This document shows, piece by piece, positions 26,668 to 34,894 of a DNA stretch of 64,000 nucleotides (its first letter is position 1; the number at the start of each line of letters is the position of its first letter). The DNA lies in assembly GCF_003597125.1 (NCBI RefSeq), contig NZ_QYYA01000001.1, positions 992,001-1,056,000 on the forward strand, read 5' to 3'. The position numbers and the translations under genes are program-made. The stretch comes from Alcanivorax profundi (GTDB lineage Bacteria; Pseudomonadota; Gammaproteobacteria; Pseudomonadales; Alcanivoracaceae). The notes beneath the pieces were generated by a model. It was not told where the DNA came from, did not search any database, and saw only the letters and a list, made by a program, of their open reading frames with translations.

Positions 26668-29067
26668 TCAGTGTGTACTGGGACGCTTGTTACCTTCCTG
26701 GTTTTTCTCTTCAGCTAACGCCAGATCCTCCTCCTGCTCCGCTTGTGAAAGCGGACTGGGTTGGTGAGTCAGCGCCACATCAAGCACCTGGTCAATCCAT
26801 TTTACAGGCCTGATATCCAGGGATGCCTTGATATTCTCCGGAATCTCCTTGAGATCCCGTTCATTTTCTTCCGGTATCAATACCGTTTTAATGCCGCCCC
26901 GGTGCGCTGCCAGCAGCTTTTCTTTCAAGCCACCGATCGGCAACACCTGCCCACGCAGGGTAATTTCACCCGTCATGGCCACATCTGCCCTGACCGGGAT
27001 ACCCGTCAAGACCGACACCATGGCAGTACACATGCCAATACCCGCACTCGGGCCATCCTTCGGCGTGGCACCTTCAGGTACATGCATATGGAGATCGTTA
27101 CGCTCCAGGGCCCGGCGGCGAATTCCCAGCGCGCCTGCACGACTTTTCACCACGGTCCAGGCGGCCTGAATGGATTCCTGCATCACATCGCCGAGCGAGC
27201 CGGTAGAGATTACCCGCCCCTTGCCGGGAGTGGAAACACTTTCAATCGTCAGCAACTCACCACCAACAGAGGTCCAGGCAAGGCCGGTAACCTGACCAAC
27301 CTGATCATTCTCTTCTGCTCGGCCAAAGCTGAACTTGCGCACCCCCAGATAATGCTCCACCTGGTCTTCGCCAAGAGTTATCGAAACCGCAGCCTCACCT
27401 GCCAACAGGTTCTCTTTAACGACCTTGCGACAAATCTTGCTGATCTCACGCTCCAGTCCCCGGACACCGGCTTCACGGGTGTAGTGACGCACCACATAAC
27501 GCACCACGTCATCGCCGATCACCAACTCGTCTTTTTTCAGACCGTTGTTCTTGATCTGTTTGGGCACCAGGTACTGCAGCGCAATGTTGACCTTCTCATC
27601 CTCGGTATAGCCGGGGATGCGGATCACTTCCATGCGGTCCAACAGCGGTCCGGGAATATTCATGGAATTGGACGTACAGATAAACAACGTCTCTGACAGG
27701 TTGTAGTCCACTTCAAGGTAATGATCGCTGAAGGTATCGTTCTGCTCCGGGTCCAACACCTCAAGCAACGCAGAGGCCGGATCACCTCGGTTATCCATTC
27801 CCATCTTGTCGACTTCGTCGAGCAGGAACAGCGGATTTCTCACTCCGACCTTGGATAATTTCTGGATAATCTTGCCGGGCATGGAACCGATATAGGTCCG
27901 GCGATGACCGCGAATTTCAGCTTCATCCCGTACACCACCCAACGCCATGCGAACAAACTTTCGGTTGGTCGCCTTGGCGATGGACTGCCCCAATGATGTC
28001 TTACCCACCCCAGGCGGGCCGACCAGGCACAGCACTGGCCCTTTAACTTTGCCGACCCGGCTTTGCACTGCCAGAAATTCCAGGATTCGGTCTTTTACCT
28101 CTTCCAGCCCGTAATGATCACTGTCCAGGACTTGTTTGGAATTGGCGAGATCATGTTTTACCCGGCTGCGTTTTTTCCACGGCACTGAAGTCATCCAGTC
28201 CAGATAACCGCGCACCACGGTCGCTTCTGCCGACATGGGCGACATCATTTTGAGCTTGTTGAACTCGCTTTGAGCCTTGTCACGGGCTTCCTTCGGCATG
28301 CCCACGCTATCGAGTTTCTTTTCCAGCTCGTCCAGATCGTTGCCGGTTTCATCCAGGTCACCAAGCTCTTTCTGGATCGCCTTCATCTGCTCGTTCAGGT
28401 AGTACTCGCGCTGGCTCTTTTCCATCTGCTTCTTGACGCGGCCACGGATGCGCTTTTCTACCTTGAGAACATCAATATCTGATTCCATCAGCGCGATCAG
28501 GTGCTCTACCCGCTCACGAACATCCACCATTTCCAGCACGTCCTGCTTCTCTTCAAGCTTGAGTTGCAGATGCGCTGCAATGGTGTCGGCCAGACGGCTG
28601 ACTTCGTCAATGGATGAGACCGATCCTGTGACCTCCGGCGCCACTTTCTTGGACAGCTTCACATAGTCTTCAAATTGGGACTGCAGAGACTTGGCCAGTG
28701 CATCCTGTTCGCCGCTGTCCGGCAAACCTTCTTCCAGTTCGCGTACGTCGGCAACGGCGCCTTGCTCGCCAAACTCTGCTTTCACCACGTGGGCACGCTG
28801 TCCCCCTTCTACCAGTACCTTCACGGTACCGTCAGGGAGTTTCAGCAATTGAAGAATGGTCGAAACGGTGCCTACCCGGTATATGTCATCAACACCAGGA
28901 TCATCGTCAGACGCATTTCTCTGGGCCACCAGCATGATCTGTTTGTCCGCAGCCATAGCTGCTTCGAGCGCGGCGATGGATTTTTCGCGGCCAACGAACA
29001 GAGGAATGACCATATGGGGGTAGACCACCACATCACGCAGTGGCAAAAGGGGAATATCTTTCAGCAC
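26668..29067 (-). CDS. lon: ATP-dependent protease Lon
   Basis: 799 residues from a GTG start with AGAGGCAAT upstream. The domains are an N-terminal LON substrate domain (to about 200), a coiled coil, an AAA+ module with Walker A GPPGVGKT at 350-357, and a C-terminal Ser-Lys protease with catalytic Ser674 in PKDGPSAGIGM and lysine in GGLKEKLLA. It degrades misfolded and regulatory proteins. It begins 29 bases after clpX in a clpP-clpX-lon-hupB order, and the acidic tail ends near the hupB promoter. Confidence 0.98.
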   Translation of the reverse strand: MLKDIPLLPLRDVVVYPHMVIPLFVGREKSIAALEAAMAADKQIMLVAQRNASDDDPGVDDIYRVGTVSTILQLLKLPDGTVKVLVEGGQRAHVVKAEFGEQGAVADVRELEEGLPDSGEQDALAKSLQSQFEDYVKLSKKVAPEVTGSVSSIDEVSRLADTIAAHLQLKLEEKQDVLEMVDVRERVEHLIALMESDIDVLKVEKRIRGRVKKQMEKSQREYYLNEQMKAIQKELGDLDETGNDLDELEKKLDSVGMPKEARDKAQSEFNKLKMMSPMSAEATVVRGYLDWMTSVPWKKRSRVKHDLANSKQVLDSDHYGLEEVKDRILEFLAVQSRVGKVKGPVLCLVGPPGVGKTSLGQSIAKATNRKFVRMALGGVRDEAEIRGHRRTYIGSMPGKIIQKLSKVGVRNPLFLLDEVDKMGMDNRGDPASALLEVLDPEQNDTFSDHYLEVDYNLSETLFICTSNSMNIPGPLLDRMEVIRIPGYTEDEKVNIALQYLVPKQIKNNGLKKDELVIGDDVVRYVVRHYTREAGVRGLEREISKICRKVVKENLLAGEAAVSITLGEDQVEHYLGVRKFSFGRAEENDQVGQVTGLAWTSVGGELLTIESVSTPGKGRVISTGSLGDVMQESIQAAWTVVKSRAGALGIRRRALERNDLHMHVPEGATPKDGPSAGIGMCTAMVSVLTGIPVRADVAMTGEITLRGQVLPIGGLKEKLLAAHRGGIKTVLIPEENERDLKEIPENIKASLDIRPVKWIDQVLDVALTHQPSPLSQAEQEEDLALAEEKNQEGNKRPSTH

Positions 29068-29096
29068 AGATTGCCTCTAAATAACCGGGAGGCGCC

Positions 29097-30377
29097 TTAG
29101 TCGGGCGCCACCTTGGAAGACTGCTCGCTGTTTTCGTAAATCAACAGCGGGTCGGATTCGCCTTTAATGGTAGGGCTGTCGATGACCACCTTGGCCACAC
29201 CATCCATGGAAGGCACCTGATACATGGTGTCCAGCAACACACTTTCGAGAATGGAACGCAGTCCACGGGCACCGGTTTTGCGAATCATGGCCTTGTTCGC
29301 CACCGCACGGAGCGCGTCGTCGCGGAAGTCCAGCTCGACCCCCTCCATCTCGAACAGGCGAGCGTACTGTTTAGTGAGCGCGTTACGCGGTTCAGTGAGA
29401 ATCTGTATCAGCGCTTCTTCACTCAATTCTTCCAGCGTTGCAATTACAGGCAAGCGGCCAATGAACTCCGGAATCAAGCCATACTTCACCAGATCCTCTG
29501 GCTCCACATCGACCAGCAGCTCTCCAAGATTGCGGCTATCGTCTTTGCTCTTCACTTCGGCAGAGAAACCGATACCGCCTTTCTCGGAACGGTCACGGAT
29601 AACCTTGTCGAGACCGGCGAAGGCACCACCACAGATGAAGAGCATGTTGGACGTATCAACCTGCAGGAACTCCTGCTGGGGATGCTTGCGCCCCCCTTGG
29701 GGCGGCACGGACGCAACCGTTCCTTCGATCAGTTTGAGCAACGCCTGCTGCACGCCCTCCCCGCTCACATCACGGGTAATGGAAGGGTTGTCGGACTTGC
29801 GGGAAATCTTGTCGATCTCATCAATGTAGACGATACCACGCTGGGCTTTTTCCACATCGTAGTCACATTTCTGCAGCAGTTTCTGGATAATGTTTTCCAC
29901 GTCCTCGCCGACATAGCCAGCCTCGGTAAGGGTGGTCGCATCCGCAATGGTGAACGGTACGTTCAGCAGTCGCGCCAAGGTTTCTGCGAGCAGGGTCTTG
30001 CCACTACCGGTCGGACCGATCAACAGGATGTTACTTTTACCCAGCTCGACCTCATCACGTCCTTTGCCACTCGTGCGCAGGCGCTTGTAGTGGTTGTAAA
30101 CCGCTACCGCCAACACCTTTTTAGCGCGCTCCTGGCCAATCACATACTCATCAAGGGTATCCTTGATTTCATTGGGCTTGGGAAGACGTTCGCCGCCAGT
30201 CTCACTGCTGTCTTCCTGGACTTCCTCGCGGATGATGTCGTTACACAGGTCCACACATTCATCACAGATAAAGACCGAGGGGCCCGCAATCAGCTTGCGT
30301 ACCTCATGCTGGCTCTTGCCGCAAAAGGAGCAGTACAGCAGCTTGCCGTCATCGCTCTTGCCAGTGGTATCGGTCAT
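29097..30377 (-). CDS. clpX: ClpXP protease ATPase subunit ClpX
   Basis: 426 residues. The N-terminal zinc-binding domain has four cysteines (CSFC at 16-19 and CDEC at 38-41). The AAA+ ATPase has Walker A GPTGSGKT and Walker [11 protein letters not shown]. The IGF loop that docks ClpP is seen as KGGIGFSA, and the pore-loop and sensor segments are normal. It unfolds substrates and feeds them to ClpP encoded just upstream. The same TTTAGAGGCAAT ribosome-site segment precedes both clpX and lon. Confidence 0.98.
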   Translation of the reverse strand: MTDTTGKSDDGKLLYCSFCGKSQHEVRKLIAGPSVFICDECVDLCNDIIREEVQEDSSETGGERLPKPNEIKDTLDEYVIGQERAKKVLAVAVYNHYKRLRTSGKGRDEVELGKSNILLIGPTGSGKTLLAETLARLLNVPFTIADATTLTEAGYVGEDVENIIQKLLQKCDYDVEKAQRGIVYIDEIDKISRKSDNPSITRDVSGEGVQQALLKLIEGTVASVPPQGGRKHPQQEFLQVDTSNMLFICGGAFAGLDKVIRDRSEKGGIGFSAEVKSKDDSRNLGELLVDVEPEDLVKYGLIPEFIGRLPVIATLEELSEEALIQILTEPRNALTKQYARLFEMEGVELDFRDDALRAVANKAMIRKTGARGLRSILESVLLDTMYQVPSMDGVAKVVIDSPTIKGESDPLLIYENSEQSSKVAPD

Positions 30378-30424
30378 CGAATTGCCTCTAAACCTGTGTA
30401 TTGAAAATCGCTATATCTTTGAAG

Positions 30425-30451
30425 ATGCAGGGAGACCGGGGGTTTTTCAAG
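30425..30451 (-). promoter_or_regulatory. Possible heat-shock (sigma32) promoter for clpX-lon
   Basis: On the minus strand CTTGAA (30451-30446), a 13-base spacer and CCCTGCAT (30432-30425) resemble sigma32 elements (CTTGAA, CCCCATnT). The -35 is perfect but the -10 is degenerate. The site lies in the 129-base clpP-clpX gap about 50 bases before clpX. Confidence 0.35.
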
Positions 30452-30506
30452 CCCGCCGGGCTCCCGGCAGTGCCGTTAGGACACTTTTTAAACGAACGTT
30501 ACCTAA

Positions 30507-31163
30507 TTACACGGGACGCTGCTTCAAGACGGCGTCAATGATGCCGTATTCCTGGGCCTCTTCCGCCCCCATGAAGTTGTCGCGATCGGTATCTTTCTCC
30601 AGACGCTCGAGCGGCTGACCCGTGTGGTGAGCCAGCAGGTGGTTCAACTGGCCCTTGATCTTGAGGATTTCCTTGGCATGGATCTCGATATCCGAGGCCT
30701 GGCCCTGGAAACCACCCAACGGCTGGTGAATCATCACACGGGCATTAGGCAGCGCGTAACGCTTGCCTTCTGCACCTGCAGCCAGCAGGAACGCCCCCAT
30801 GCTGGCGGCCTGACCGACACACATGGTGGACACATCAGGCTTGATGAACTGCATGGTGTCGTAGATAGACATGCCGGCAGTCACTGAGCCACCCGGGCTG
30901 TTGATATACAGATGGATGTCCTTGTCCGGGTTTTCGGATTCAAGAAACAGAAGCTGCGCCACGATCAGGTTGGCCATGTGATCTTCCACCTGGCCCACCA
31001 TGAAAATGACCCGCTCTTTCAGCAAACGGGAATAAATATCAAAGGAACGCTCACCCCGAGCAGTCTGCTCGATCACCACCGGTACCAGACCCAGATTGGT
31101 CGGGTCCTTGATAAGCTGGCTCATTTCCGGGGTCATGGATTGGATACGGCTCAAGTCGATCAT
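30507..31163 (-). CDS. clpP: ATP-dependent Clp protease proteolytic subunit
   Basis: 218 residues including an N-terminal propeptide-like extension. The catalytic triad is visible as Ser121 in GQAASMGAF, His146 in MIHQPLGG and an aspartate near residue 195 in DRDNFM. It forms the tetradecameric barrel served by ClpX. The ATG is preceded by GAGGGAAG. It is transcribed after tig and before clpX, as in most gammaproteobacteria. Confidence 0.98.
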   Translation of the reverse strand: MIDLSRIQSMTPEMSQLIKDPTNLGLVPVVIEQTARGERSFDIYSRLLKERVIFMVGQVEDHMANLIVAQLLFLESENPDKDIHLYINSPGGSVTAGMSIYDTMQFIKPDVSTMCVGQAASMGAFLLAAGAEGKRYALPNARVMIHQPLGGFQGQASDIEIHAKEILKIKGQLNHLLAHHTGQPLERLEKDTDRDNFMGAEEAQEYGIIDAVLKQRPV

Positions 31164-31490
31164 GTAGCGCTTCCCTCTGGTCGGTCATCCTTAGACGACG
31201 GGACGGTATTATTAGGGCCGTCGCAACGGCCATCTCCTGAAGCTGCAATGGGGCCCAAACAGGCGGATTACAAGGGCTTCGGAAAAAATCACTGTTCTGG
31301 CATCTTATGACGGCACCATGGGGGCGTCTATAAAAGTGGGCTTTGCCGGGGTTCAAGTGCGCAATTCTTGGCCAGATTGTGCATTAATAGGTCAATTCGG
31401 CAGCCAAAACAGGAAAAATCGCGGCAATACCCTCACCAAAGGCAAGGAAATACGGCACTGGGGAATGCCACTACCGGAACTGCCTGGAAC
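31164..31490. other. tig-clpP intergenic region
   Basis: Over 300 bases with no credible gene. It holds the putative clpP promoter (31327-31356) and a long leader of about 155 bases before the clpP ATG. The leader is otherwise featureless to the eye. Confidence 0.5.
31327..31356 (-). promoter_or_regulatory. Possible clpP promoter
   Basis: On the minus strand TTGAAC (31356-31351) and TATAGA (31332-31327) are separated by 18 bases, within the tig-clpP gap. Each hexamer matches consensus at 4 of 6 positions. Confidence 0.45.
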
Positions 31491-31516
31491 AAAAAAGGGG
31501 CCCGAAGGCCCCTTTT
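31491..31516 (-). terminator. Terminator after tig
   Basis: Stem AAAAGGGGCC / GGCCCCTTTT with a CGAA loop (31493-31516), followed on the minus strand by a run of T. It lies 23 bases past the tig stop and separates tig from clpP. Confidence 0.9.
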
Positions 31517-31539
31517 CCGATCCGTTATCGCCTGGCTGA

Positions 31540-32853
31540 TCAGGCTTCAGCCTGCTCACGCGGCTTCACGGCATCCTGGTAGGACATGGTTTTCTCTTCT
31601 ACCTTGGCGCTTGCCAGCACCAGGTCGACTACCTGCTCTTCCAGCACCGCGCCTTCGATCTGTTGCAGCTGCTGGGGGTTACCGTACACCCAGTTCACCA
31701 CCTCTTCAGGCTTCTCGTACTGCTCGGCGATTTCCTCAACACGGGCTTTCACCTTGTCGGCATCGGCTTTCAGCTCGTTCTGGTCAAGGATCGCACGAAT
31801 GATCAAGCCAAGACGCACAGAACGCTGGGCCTGCTCGGTGAACAGGTCATCCGGCAGGATGGAAGCATCAAATTGCTGGCCGCCGCCGAACTGCTGAACC
31901 ATCTGCTGACGCATGCGCTGAACTTCCTGGCTTACCAGAGCCGCCGGCAGGTCAAATGCGTGCAGGTCGGACAGGCCTTCCATGACTTGCTCTTTCACTT
32001 TGCCAGTGATGGCGTTCTTGAGCTCACGCTCCATGTTCTTGCGAACTTCCGCCTTGAACTTGGCCTCGTCGCCATCGTCAACGCCGAATGCCTTCATGAA
32101 CTCAGCGTCCACTTCCGGCAACTGCTTGCCTTCTACCTTGTTGACCTTGATCTGGAAAACAACGGCTTGGCCCTTCAGCTCTTCGGAGTGGTACTCCTCC
32201 GGGAAGGTCACGTCGATGTCTTTCTCTTCGCCAGCCTTCATGCCAACGATGCCATCTTCAAAGCCCGGGATCATCTGACCGGAGCCCAGCTCCAGGTTCT
32301 GGCCGTCTGCCGTGCCGCCCTCGAAGGCTTCACCGTCTTTCAGACCCTTGTAGTTGATGTTGACGCGATCGCCTTGTTCTGCGGCACGCTCCACTTCCTC
32401 GAACTGAGCGCGCTGCTGACGCAGGGTCTCGATCATGGTGTCGACGTCTTCATCAGAAACGTCTGCCTGCGGCTTCTCGACAGCAATGCCGTCAAAAGCC
32501 TGCAGCTCCACTTCCGGATACACTTCAAAGGTCGCCACGAACTCAAGGTCTTTACCCGGCTCATTGGTGGTCGCTTCAAAGCCCGGCATGCCGGCAGGCT
32601 GCAGTTTTTCCTGCTCTACCGCCTCAATGAAGGCTTCACGCATGACGTCAGCCAGCACATCGTTACGCACGGCGCTGCCGAAGCGACGCTTTACTTCACG
32701 CATGGGCACTTTGCCCGGGCGGAAACCGTCCAGACGGACATTTTTCTTGGCTTCCTGCAGTTTATCTTCTACTGCAGAGTCCACTTTCTCCGCCGGTACA
32801 CCCACCGTCAGACGGCGCTCAAGACCTGAAGTCGTTTCAACAGAAACCTGCAT
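31540..32853 (-). CDS. tig: Trigger factor (ribosome-associated chaperone/PPIase)
   Basis: 437 residues from the ATG at 32853, with AGAGGA upstream; a longer frame begins 14 codons earlier but the family N-terminus is MQVSVETTSGLERRL. The ribosome-binding signature GFRPGKVPM lies near residue 44. An FKBP-type PPIase domain (about 155-245) contains the GSGQMIPGFE segment. A long helical C-terminal chaperone domain follows. It assists folding of nascent chains at the ribosome exit. Confidence 0.97.
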   Translation of the reverse strand: MQVSVETTSGLERRLTVGVPAEKVDSAVEDKLQEAKKNVRLDGFRPGKVPMREVKRRFGSAVRNDVLADVMREAFIEAVEQEKLQPAGMPGFEATTNEPGKDLEFVATFEVYPEVELQAFDGIAVEKPQADVSDEDVDTMIETLRQQRAQFEEVERAAEQGDRVNINYKGLKDGEAFEGGTADGQNLELGSGQMIPGFEDGIVGMKAGEEKDIDVTFPEEYHSEELKGQAVVFQIKVNKVEGKQLPEVDAEFMKAFGVDDGDEAKFKAEVRKNMERELKNAITGKVKEQVMEGLSDLHAFDLPAALVSQEVQRMRQQMVQQFGGGQQFDASILPDDLFTEQAQRSVRLGLIIRAILDQNELKADADKVKARVEEIAEQYEKPEEVVNWVYGNPQQLQQIEGAVLEEQVVDLVLASAKVEEKTMSYQDAVKPREQAEA

Positions 32854-32929
32854 AACATCCTCTTTAAAAAGACTTTTTCGCTGCTCGCCGACCACTGTGA
32901 AGCGTGACGATCAATATTCAAGGGCGCAG

Positions 32930-32958
32930 ATTATAATCAATGCCGCCCTTCCTGCCTA
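32930..32958 (-). promoter_or_regulatory. tig promoter
   Basis: On the minus strand TAGGCA (32958-32953), a 17-base spacer and a perfect TATAAT (32935-32930) lie about 75 bases before the tig ATG. Confidence 0.65.
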
Positions 32959-33003
32959 CATAGCCGCCCTGTCATCGGACAGCAGTACCCGGAGGCACAT
33001 ACG

Positions 33004-33034
33004 AAAAAGCCTCCGGGGTGTCCCGGAGGCTTTT
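33004..33034 (-). terminator. Terminator of the tRNA Pro-Arg-His operon
   Basis: Perfect 13-bp stem AAAAGCCTCCGGG / CCCGGAGGCTTTT (33005-33034) with a GTGT loop and flanking T on the minus strand, 4 bases after tRNA-His. Confidence 0.93.
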
Positions 33035-33038
33035 AATA

Positions 33039-33115
33039 TGGGGTGACTGAGGGGATTTGAACCCCCGACCACCGGAGTCACAATCCGGGGCTCTACCAAC
33101 TGAGCTACAGTCACC
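33039..33115 (-). tRNA. tRNA-His (GTG)
   Basis: Minus-strand cloverleaf of 77 bases with encoded CCA. The acceptor is GGTGACT/AGTCACC with the extra 5' G typical of tRNA-His, the anticodon loop ATTGTGACT reads GTG, and the T arm holds GGTTCAAATCC. Last gene of the three-tRNA operon. Confidence 0.97.
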
Positions 33116-33137
33116 ATAAACTTGTTGCTTTCCTGCC

Positions 33138-33214
<77 letters not shown>

Positions 33215-33236
33215 ATTGCAGGTTCCGCTAATCTGA

Positions 33237-33313
33237 TGGTCGGGGTGGAGGGATTCGAACCCCCGACATCCTGCTCCCAAAGCAGGCGCGCTACCAGGCT
33301 GCGCTACACCCCG
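33237..33313 (-). tRNA. tRNA-Pro (TGG)
   Basis: Minus-strand cloverleaf of 77 bases with encoded CCA. The acceptor is CGGGGTG/CACCCCG, the anticodon stem-loop CCTGC-TTTGGGA-GCAGG reads TGG, and the T arm holds GGTTCGAATCC. First gene of the operon, about 35 bases from the predicted transcription start. Confidence 0.97.
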
Positions 33314-33353
33314 TTTATCAGTCACGCCAACAGTGCTTGAAAGCGAGGCGCGC

Positions 33354-33382
33354 ATAATACTCGGCGCCCCGGTAAGCGTCAA
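33354..33382 (-). promoter_or_regulatory. Strong promoter of the tRNA operon with a GC-rich discriminator
   Basis: On the minus strand TTGACG (33382-33377), exactly 17 bases, then TATTAT (33359-33354), followed immediately by GCGCGCC. A GC-rich discriminator after the -10 is the hallmark of stringently (ppGpp/DksA) controlled stable-RNA promoters; that control here is inference. Confidence 0.85.
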
Positions 33383-33430
33383 CGCACCGGGAAAGAAAAA
33401 ATCCCTAACGTTCAGATTTTAAACAACTTG

Positions 33431-33450
33431 TGATCACGGCACCGTGATCA
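33431..33450. repeat. Perfect 20-bp dyad TGATCACGG-CA-CCGTGATCA
   Basis: Nine-base arms separated by two bases, directly abutting the left edge of the palindromic element at 33451. It could be a binding site, a hairpin terminator lacking a T run, or an integration target. Confidence 0.6.
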
Positions 33451-33743
33451 TTAGCTGGCTGTTGAAAAGCCCCTTGCGCACTCAATCTTTCAGGCTGGTT
33501 CGCCCCCTCTATGGGTCAAAAGGTAAAGAGGGGCGCGCTTTTGAAGGTGTATGTCCATCCATCGAAAAAGCGCAACAGCGAGTGCGGACCAGCCTGAAAG
33601 ACCCGTAGGGCGCGGCCTGAAGGGCACATCTGCTGCGCTTTGTCGCCAGGAGATGTAACCACCCTGCCCGTTGCGACAAAACACAACAGCTGCACCCTTC
33701 AGGCCACGCTGAGCATGCAAGGGGCGTTTCAACAGCCTGTTAG
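33451..33743. mobile_element. Nested inverted-repeat (MITE-like) element upstream of folD
   Basis: Outer arms: 21 bases at 33457-33477 and 33717-33737, complementary at 20 of 21 positions, with TTAG just outside each end (33451-33454, 33740-33743) as a possible target duplication. Inside are two further palindromic arms. The first is a perfect 13-bp pair CTTTCAGGCTGGT/ACCAGCCTGAAAG (33487-33499, 33588-33600), holding two smaller stems. The second is an 11-bp pair GGCCTGAAGGG/CCCTTCAGGCC (33614-33624, 33695-33705), holding TTTGTCGC/GCGACAAA. Folded, this gives a cruciform or branched RNA. No gene is encoded. It may be non-autonomous mobile DNA or a structured RNA. Confidence 0.7.
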
Positions 33744-33829
33744 GGAGTTCCTTTTGCGCCACGGGTCGGGCCATGCGAAAATCGCGCCCCCTGATTCCCT
33801 TCACCATCAACTATGTAGAGAGAGATTCC

Positions 33830-34675
33830 ATGACCGCCCAGATTCTCGACGGCAAGGCCCTGGCTCAGCAGTTCGAAGAAGAAATGCGCGAACGTGTCGA
33901 AGCCCTGAAAGCCAAAGCCGGTGGCCGCACCCCAATTCTGGCCACCATTCTGGTCGGTGCCGACCCGGCCTCCGCCACCTACGTAAAAATGAAGGGCAAC
34001 GCCTGCCACCGCGTGGGGATGGAATCCGTAGCCATTGAATTGCCGGAAACCACCACAACCGAACAGCTGCTGGCCAAGATTGACGAGCTGAATAACAACC
34101 CCGATGTGCACGGCATTCTGCTGCAGCACCCGGTGCCCGCGCAGATTGACGAACGGGCCTGCTTTGATGCCATCAGCCTGGAAAAAGACGTGGATGGCGT
34201 CACCTGTCTGGGCTTTGGCCGCATGAGCATGGGCGAAGCCGCCTACGGTTGTGCCACCCCCAAGGGAATCATGCGCCTGCTGGAGCATTATCAGGTCAAG
34301 CTGGAAGGCAAGCATGCCGTAGTCGTGGGGCGCAGCGCCATCCTCGGCAAACCCATGGCCATGATGATGCTGGAAGCCAATGCCACGGTTACCATCTGTC
34401 ACAGCCGCACCCAAAACCTGCCAGAACTGATCAAACAGGCGGATATCGTGGTCGGCGCGGTCGGCAAGCCGGAATTCATCAAGGCAGAGTGGATCAAGGA
34501 TGGCGCCGTGGTCGTTGATGCTGGTTACCACCCGCAAAAATGTGGTGACATTGAGCTCGCCCCCCTTCTGGACCGCGTCTCAGCCTACACCCCGGTCCCC
34601 GGCGGCGTTGGCCCCATGACCATCAACACCCTGATTTTCCAGACCCTGCAGTCCGGCGAGAAGGCGCTGGGTTAA
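33830..34675 (+). CDS. folD: Methylenetetrahydrofolate dehydrogenase / cyclohydrolase FolD
   Basis: 281 residues from the ATG at 33830 (GAGAGA upstream). This bifunctional enzyme interconverts 5,10-methylene-, methenyl- and 10-formyl-THF with NADP. The catalytic motif A-T-Y-V-K-M-K (Lys about 49) and the dinucleotide loop [13 protein letters not shown] are intact, as is the closing [12 protein letters not shown]. The branched palindromic element occupies most of its upstream region, so its promoter must lie in or just after that element. Confidence 0.97.
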   Translation: MTAQILDGKALAQQFEEEMRERVEALKAKAGGRTPILATILVGADPASATYVKMKGNACHRVGMESVAIELPETTTTEQLLAKIDELNNNPDVHGILLQHPVPAQIDERACFDAISLEKDVDGVTCLGFGRMSMGEAAYGCATPKGIMRLLEHYQVKLEGKHAVVVGRSAILGKPMAMMMLEANATVTICHSRTQNLPELIKQADIVVGAVGKPEFIKAEWIKDGAVVVDAGYHPQKCGDIELAPLLDRVSAYTPVPGGVGPMTINTLIFQTLQSGEKALG

Positions 34676-34691
34676 GTCCCGTTGCTCGCCC

Positions 34692-34729
34692 AAAAACCGC
34701 GCCCAGCCCATGCTGGCCGCGGTTTTTTT
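34692..34729 (+). terminator. Terminator after folD
   Basis: Two-part stem: AACCGCG (34695-34701) with CGCGGTT (34718-34724), and CCAGC/GCTGG around a CCAT loop, separated by a one-base mismatch. A run of seven T follows. Confidence 0.9.
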
Positions 34730-34791
34730 ATGGTTCATCGGAGCTCGACGTCTCAAGTCGGGCGTCTAACCATTCTTCGCGGCCAACAAAA

Positions 34792-34820
34792 AGGCCGCCC
34801 CCAACATCTGGGCGCGGCCT
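34792..34820 (-). terminator. GC hairpin 3' of glnS
   Basis: AGGCCGC / GCGGCCT arms (34792-34798, 34814-34820) with an inner CCC/GGG pairing, followed on the minus strand by TTTTTGTTGG. It lies about 75 bases after the glnS stop, beyond a heptamer array, and resembles the hairpin at 38594-38630. Confidence 0.75.
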
Positions 34821-34857
34821 CTCTGACTTCAGTCAACCACCACACGAAACCGCGCAG

Positions 34858-34885
34858 ATATTCACTATTTACTGTTAACTATTCA
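34858..34885 (-). repeat. Heptamer array at the glnS 3' end
   Basis: Four 7-base units on the minus strand: TGAATAG, TTAACAG, TAAATAG, TGAATAT. They start 9 bases after the glnS stop. The unit pattern TNAAYAG is the same as in the arrays at 38535-38562 and 38662-38689. Confidence 0.75.
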
Positions 34886-34894
34886 CTGCCTTTA

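Noticed and set aside
31318-31357. CTTGAA and CCCCAT elements as a sigma32 promoter for clpP
   Set aside because: The hexamers are about 27 bases apart, far beyond the 13-15 expected; a sigma70 reading of the same region fits better.
31663-32829. 388-codon open frame antisense to tig
   Set aside because: Antisense shadow of trigger factor; low-complexity Leu/His-rich translation typical of reverse-strand GC-rich coding DNA.
33490-33810. 106-codon open frame across the palindromic element
   Set aside because: It runs through several inverted-repeat arms and into the folD leader; composition and position argue for a structural element, not a protein.
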